From assembly GCA_946002345.1 (NCBI GenBank), contig CAMFZA010000070.1:1-8021 (forward strand): a stretch of 8,021 nt of DNA, in the 5' to 3' direction. Of the stretch, positions 6,250 to 8,021 are shown piece after piece. The position numbers and the translations under genes are program-made. Source of the DNA: an uncultured Phascolarctobacterium sp. (GTDB lineage: Bacteria; Bacillota; Negativicutes; Acidaminococcales; Acidaminococcaceae). Within the stretch, counting starts at the first letter, position 1; each line of letters starts with the position of its first letter. Under the pieces are notes generated by a model. The model made no database searches and was not told where the DNA came from. It was given only the letters and a program-made list of their open reading frames with translations.

Positions 6250-6271
6250 GTTTGCAGGAATATAGGGAATG

Positions 6272-6970
6272 CTATTTATTGGCTTTTTGGACAGTTATGT
6301 AGCTTTGGTAGGTATCAGCAATTTTGTTCAATTGCTCGTTATTAGCTCCGCTATTGCCTCTTCCGTACACTAAATTCATGCCCATATAAGCATCCTGCTG
6401 CGTTTTAAAGGAATATGTTACTGTATTGTTGGTGCTATCATATGTGGCAGTGACGGACTGACCTTGGTACTGGGTATTACCTTTGTTTTTGGTAGCATAG
6501 GTAGCATTGGATGTTGCACTCATATCACCGGTATCTAAACCAGCCTTATTTTTGGAATTATCATTGTCCCAAACTAACAGGCAGAGTTCGAATTTGTCTT
6601 GTTCGAGACCTGTTTGCTTAGAAAATTCCTTTAAGTCAACAACAATCTCGTAGTCTTGGTTGGACTCCAATTTTATCAATTTGTCATTACCTAATTCAGT
6701 ACCCAAGCCTGCAACGGCAACGCGGTCGGAATATTCCTTTGAGGCTTGATTTGCTGTGTCGCCAATCAAAGCAGCATGCGCAAGACCAACACTATTACCC
6801 TTAAGTACATTCGTATTACCGCCCAGCAAGGCAATAACTCTGTTGGTTATGTGCACGATGGGGTCCTTAAAGTTGTCCTCATAGAAAAAGCTAGTGGCAA
6901 CGCTGGCAATAAAGGCCAAGATGACTGTATATTCAATTATTGCACTGCCACGACGATTTAATATTTTCAA
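6272..6970 (-). CDS. class IVb (Flp/TadE-like) pilin-like protein, intact copy
   Basis: A 232-residue protein starting MKILNRRGSAIIEYTVIL. The basic leader, Gly8, then Ser9 with Glu13 and Tyr14 five and six residues later, followed by a hydrophobic helix to about residue 29, match the Flp/TadE-type prepilin signature (G, four residues, EY). Cleavage after Gly8 by a prepilin peptidase and display at the cell surface are therefore likely. The remaining 200 residues form a polar, Asn/Thr-rich domain that I cannot assign to a family; it is far longer than an Flp major pilin. No other pilus gene is visible. The start is TTG at 6970: AGGAGG lies 5 nt upstream, a consensus promoter lies behind it, and there is no nearby ATG. 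Base composition is visibly more AT-rich than in the serine operon, hinting at acquisition. A diverged, broken paralogue follows at 7415-8021. Confidence 0.75.
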   Translation of the reverse strand: MKILNRRGSAIIEYTVILAFIASVATSFFYEDNFKDPIVHITNRVIALLGGNTNVLKGNSVGLAHAALIGDTANQASKEYSDRVAVAGLGTELGNDKLIKLESNQDYEIVVDLKEFSKQTGLEQDKFELCLLVWDNDNSKNKAGLDTGDMSATSNATYATKNKGNTQYQGQSVTATYDSTNNTVTYSFKTQQDAYMGMNLVYGRGNSGANNEQLNKIADTYQSYITVQKANK

Positions 6971-6975
6971 AATAC

Positions 6976-6981
6976 CCTCCT
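6976..6981 (-). promoter_or_regulatory. Shine-Dalgarno site fixing the TTG start of the pilin gene
   Basis: The reverse complement of cctcct gives AGGAGG, 5 nt before TTG at 6970-6968. With no ATG nearby, this consensus site decides the unusual TTG start. Confidence 0.85.
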
Positions 6982-7006
6982 GTATAACGACGTATTGTTT
7001 CCTGAT

Positions 7007-7035
7007 ATTATAACGAAATTTCTTACGTTTATCAA
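7007..7035 (-). promoter_or_regulatory. promoter of the pilin-like gene, copy 1
   Basis: On the reverse strand, TTGATA (7030-7035), 17 nt, TATAAT (7007-7012): near consensus. Transcription would start near 7000, giving a leader of about 30 nt with the AGGAGG site. The corresponding region of copy 2 lies beyond the right edge. Confidence 0.85.
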
Positions 7036-7112
7036 GGAAAAATGTATATAGAAATATTCAGACTAAACATAGTTTATGTTTTATATTTTGTGAATATATC
7101 ATATTATCTGAT

Positions 7113-7188
7113 TGGGGCGTAGCCAAGTCGGTAAGGCACGGGACTTTGACTCCCGCATGCGTTGGTTCGAGTCCAGCCGCCCCAGCCA
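7113..7188 (+). tRNA. tRNA-Gln (TTG), copy 2
   Basis: Identical to the copy at 5971-6046, with anticodon TTG at 7146-7148 and encoded CCA. It has no tRNA-His before it and no strong promoter. The AT-rich 77 bp upstream offer only a poor candidate (TTTATG at 7073-7078, 18 nt, TATCAT at 7097-7102), so expression is uncertain although the gene itself is intact. Confidence 0.95.
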
Positions 7189-7191
7189 TGT

Positions 7192-7267
7192 GATTCACTA
7201 GCTCAGTCGGTAGAGCACCTGACTTTTAATCAGGGTGTCCGGGGTTCGAATCCCCGGTGAATCACCA
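7192..7267 (+). tRNA. tRNA-Lys (TTT), copy 2
   Basis: Identical to the copy at 6050-6125, with anticodon TTT at 7225-7227 and encoded CCA. It follows tRNA-Gln copy 2 by 3 nt and precedes the duplicated terminator. Confidence 0.95.
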
Positions 7268-7277
7268 ACGCAAATAC

Positions 7278-7311
7278 ACCGTCCATGGTAACATGGACGG
7301 TTTTTTGTTTT
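7278..7311 (+). terminator. intrinsic terminator of tRNA pair, copy 2
   Basis: Same 10-bp stem and GTAA loop as copy 1 (7278-7301), followed by six T, G and four T; the T-tract has one base more than in copy 1. Confidence 0.92.
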
Positions 7312-7346
7312 GTCTGCTTATGTTGTTGATTGGTTGGGAAATGCGT

Positions 7347-7392
7347 AAAAAAGAAGGTAGAACCAGGCTTATGCGCTTGGTTCTACCTTTTT
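7347..7392. terminator. bidirectional terminator, copy 2
   Basis: GGTAGAAC (7356-7363) pairs with GTTCTACC (7380-7387), flanked by an A-run on the left and a T-run on the right. The inner stem (CAGGC with GCTTG) pairs throughout, counting one G-U. Differences from copy 1 keep or improve pairing. Confidence 0.85.
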
Positions 7393-7414
7393 GTTTGCAT
7401 GTAGATGGGGAATG

Positions 7415-8021
7415 TTAGTTGGTTTTCTTTTGTAGAGTTACGTATTTTTGGTAGTTGTCAGCGATGGTTTTCATATCAGCATCAGAGGCTAGCTCATCTA
7501 TGTTTTTTTTATAGGTTAAATTCATGCCGAAATAAGCTTTATCCTTAGTTGTAAAAGTACAGGTCATAGTCTTATTTGTAGTATCTCTGGATACGGTTAC
7601 TTTACTGTCTTTATAAGGATTGGTATCGCTTTGCAAACGGTTGCAGCTATATTCTTCTTCGGTTTTTCCAAACAATATGTCACCGCTGTCTAAGTTAGCC
7701 TAGGGATTAGGATTATATGTCACCCAAAGAAAAAAGCAATCTCCAAATTCATCAAAGTCTTTAATGCCAGCATTTTGAAATCCTTTTAAGTCAATTACTA
7801 ATTCGTATTCTTGGTTCGAATCTAGTTGTACCAATTGCTTATTAGCATCAGTGCTATTAGCTCCTGCTATTGCTACATGCTCTTTGTAGCTCGTGGACTG
7901 GTTATCTTGGTCACCTCGCAATGCGACATTCATAAAACTTTTAGTATTATCTACTAGCAAATTAGGATTACCGCCCAGCAAGGCAATAACTCTGTTGGTT
8001 ATGTGCACGATGGGGTCCTTA
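7415..8021 (-). pseudogene. second pilin-like gene, interrupted by in-frame TAG and cut at the right edge
   Basis: The reverse strand encodes a homologue of the copy 1 pilin from KDPIVHITNRVIALLGG (copy 1 residues 35-51) to the C-terminus ending QKKTN. The frame is continuous except for one TAG at 7700-7702, between YNPNP and ANLDSGD. In copy 1 this position is an AAG lysine codon (NKAGLD), so a single A-to-T change explains it. The two halves are in the same frame (7675 and 8008 differ by 333), and no frameshift is present. Shared landmarks include LDSNQEYELVIDLK against LESNQDYEIVVDLK, AYFGMNL against AYMGMNL, and IADNYQKY against IADTYQSY. The N-terminal leader, start codon and promoter lie beyond 8021. 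A sequencing error or a selected silent reservoir copy cannot be excluded. Confidence 0.8.

Larger units (their letters stand above)
5967..7108. repeat. tandem tRNA-pilin unit, copy 1
   Basis: The unit comprises tRNA-Gln, tRNA-Lys, their terminator, a bidirectional terminator, and a reverse-strand pilin-like gene with its promoter. It starts at TGATTGGGG (5967) and the next copy starts with the same bases at 7109, a period of 1142 bp. The first 197 or so bases are identical in both copies. The terminator region differs by a few substitutions and the pilin body is much more diverged. Confidence 0.9.
7109..8021. repeat. tandem tRNA-pilin unit, copy 2 (cut by window edge)
   Basis: Begins with the same TGATTGGGG as copy 1 and contains identical tRNA-Gln and tRNA-Lys, matching terminators and a homologous reverse-strand pilin gene. 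The offset grows from 1142 to 1152 bp through small insertions. The last 55 bases (7967-8021) are identical to 6815-6869. Whether more copies follow is not visible. Confidence 0.9.

Noticed and set aside
6115..6345. Forward open frame starting in tRNA-Lys
   Set aside because: It runs through a tRNA 3' end and two terminators, so it cannot be a real gene.
5967..8021. Integrated mobile element using the tRNA genes as attachment sites
   Set aside because: No integrase, transposase or excision gene is present, and the whole unit including complete tRNAs is duplicated, which fits tandem duplication better.

Overview
The window looks like a chromosomal segment of a low-to-mid GC Firmicute. Strong AGGAGG-type ribosome binding sites, consensus sigma-70-type promoters, encoded tRNA CCA ends and the gene families (TSCPD protein, HutP family, two-subunit iron-sulfur serine dehydratase) all fit. 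I lean towards an anaerobic Negativicutes/Clostridia gut-type bacterium. That placement is inference, because there is no rRNA or marker gene here.

Left part (1-1414, minus strand): three co-directional genes read leftwards. They are a 79-residue TSCPD-domain protein, a CorA-family divalent cation channel, and the first 49 codons of a YjgR/HerA-like ATPase that runs off the left edge. A divergent intergenic region (1415-1697) holds a weak leftward promoter candidate, an AAAATTTTCCGT direct repeat that could be an operator, and an extended -10 promoter for the rightward operon.

Middle part (1698-5575, plus strand): a compact L-serine catabolism operon, consisting of a sodium:solute symporter, a HutP-family regulator, sdaAB, sdaAA and ridA. 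The logic is coherent. The symporter plausibly imports the substrate. SdaAB/SdaAA deaminates L-serine to pyruvate and ammonia through 2-aminoacrylate, and RidA hydrolyses that reactive enamine/imine. The HutP homologue, elsewhere known as a histidine-responsive RNA-binding antiterminator, is the likely regulator. Downstream come a 63-bp imperfect tandem repeat starting inside the ridA 3' end, a 99-nt long hairpin, and a weak terminator.

Right part (5782-8021): a consensus promoter drives tRNA-His, tRNA-Gln and tRNA-Lys, followed by a terminator. Facing them is a TTG-started gene for a class IVb (Flp/TadE-like) pilin-like protein with its own consensus promoter. The block tRNA-Gln, tRNA-Lys, terminator, bidirectional terminator and pilin gene then repeats in tandem about 1142 bp later. 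In the second copy the tRNAs are identical, but the pilin gene is diverged in its body, interrupted by one in-frame TAG, and cut by the window edge. The pilin copies share an identical 55-nt block near their 5' end but differ strongly in the middle. This tRNA-pilin tandem array is the most unusual thing in the window. No stretch above 300 bp is without a gene.
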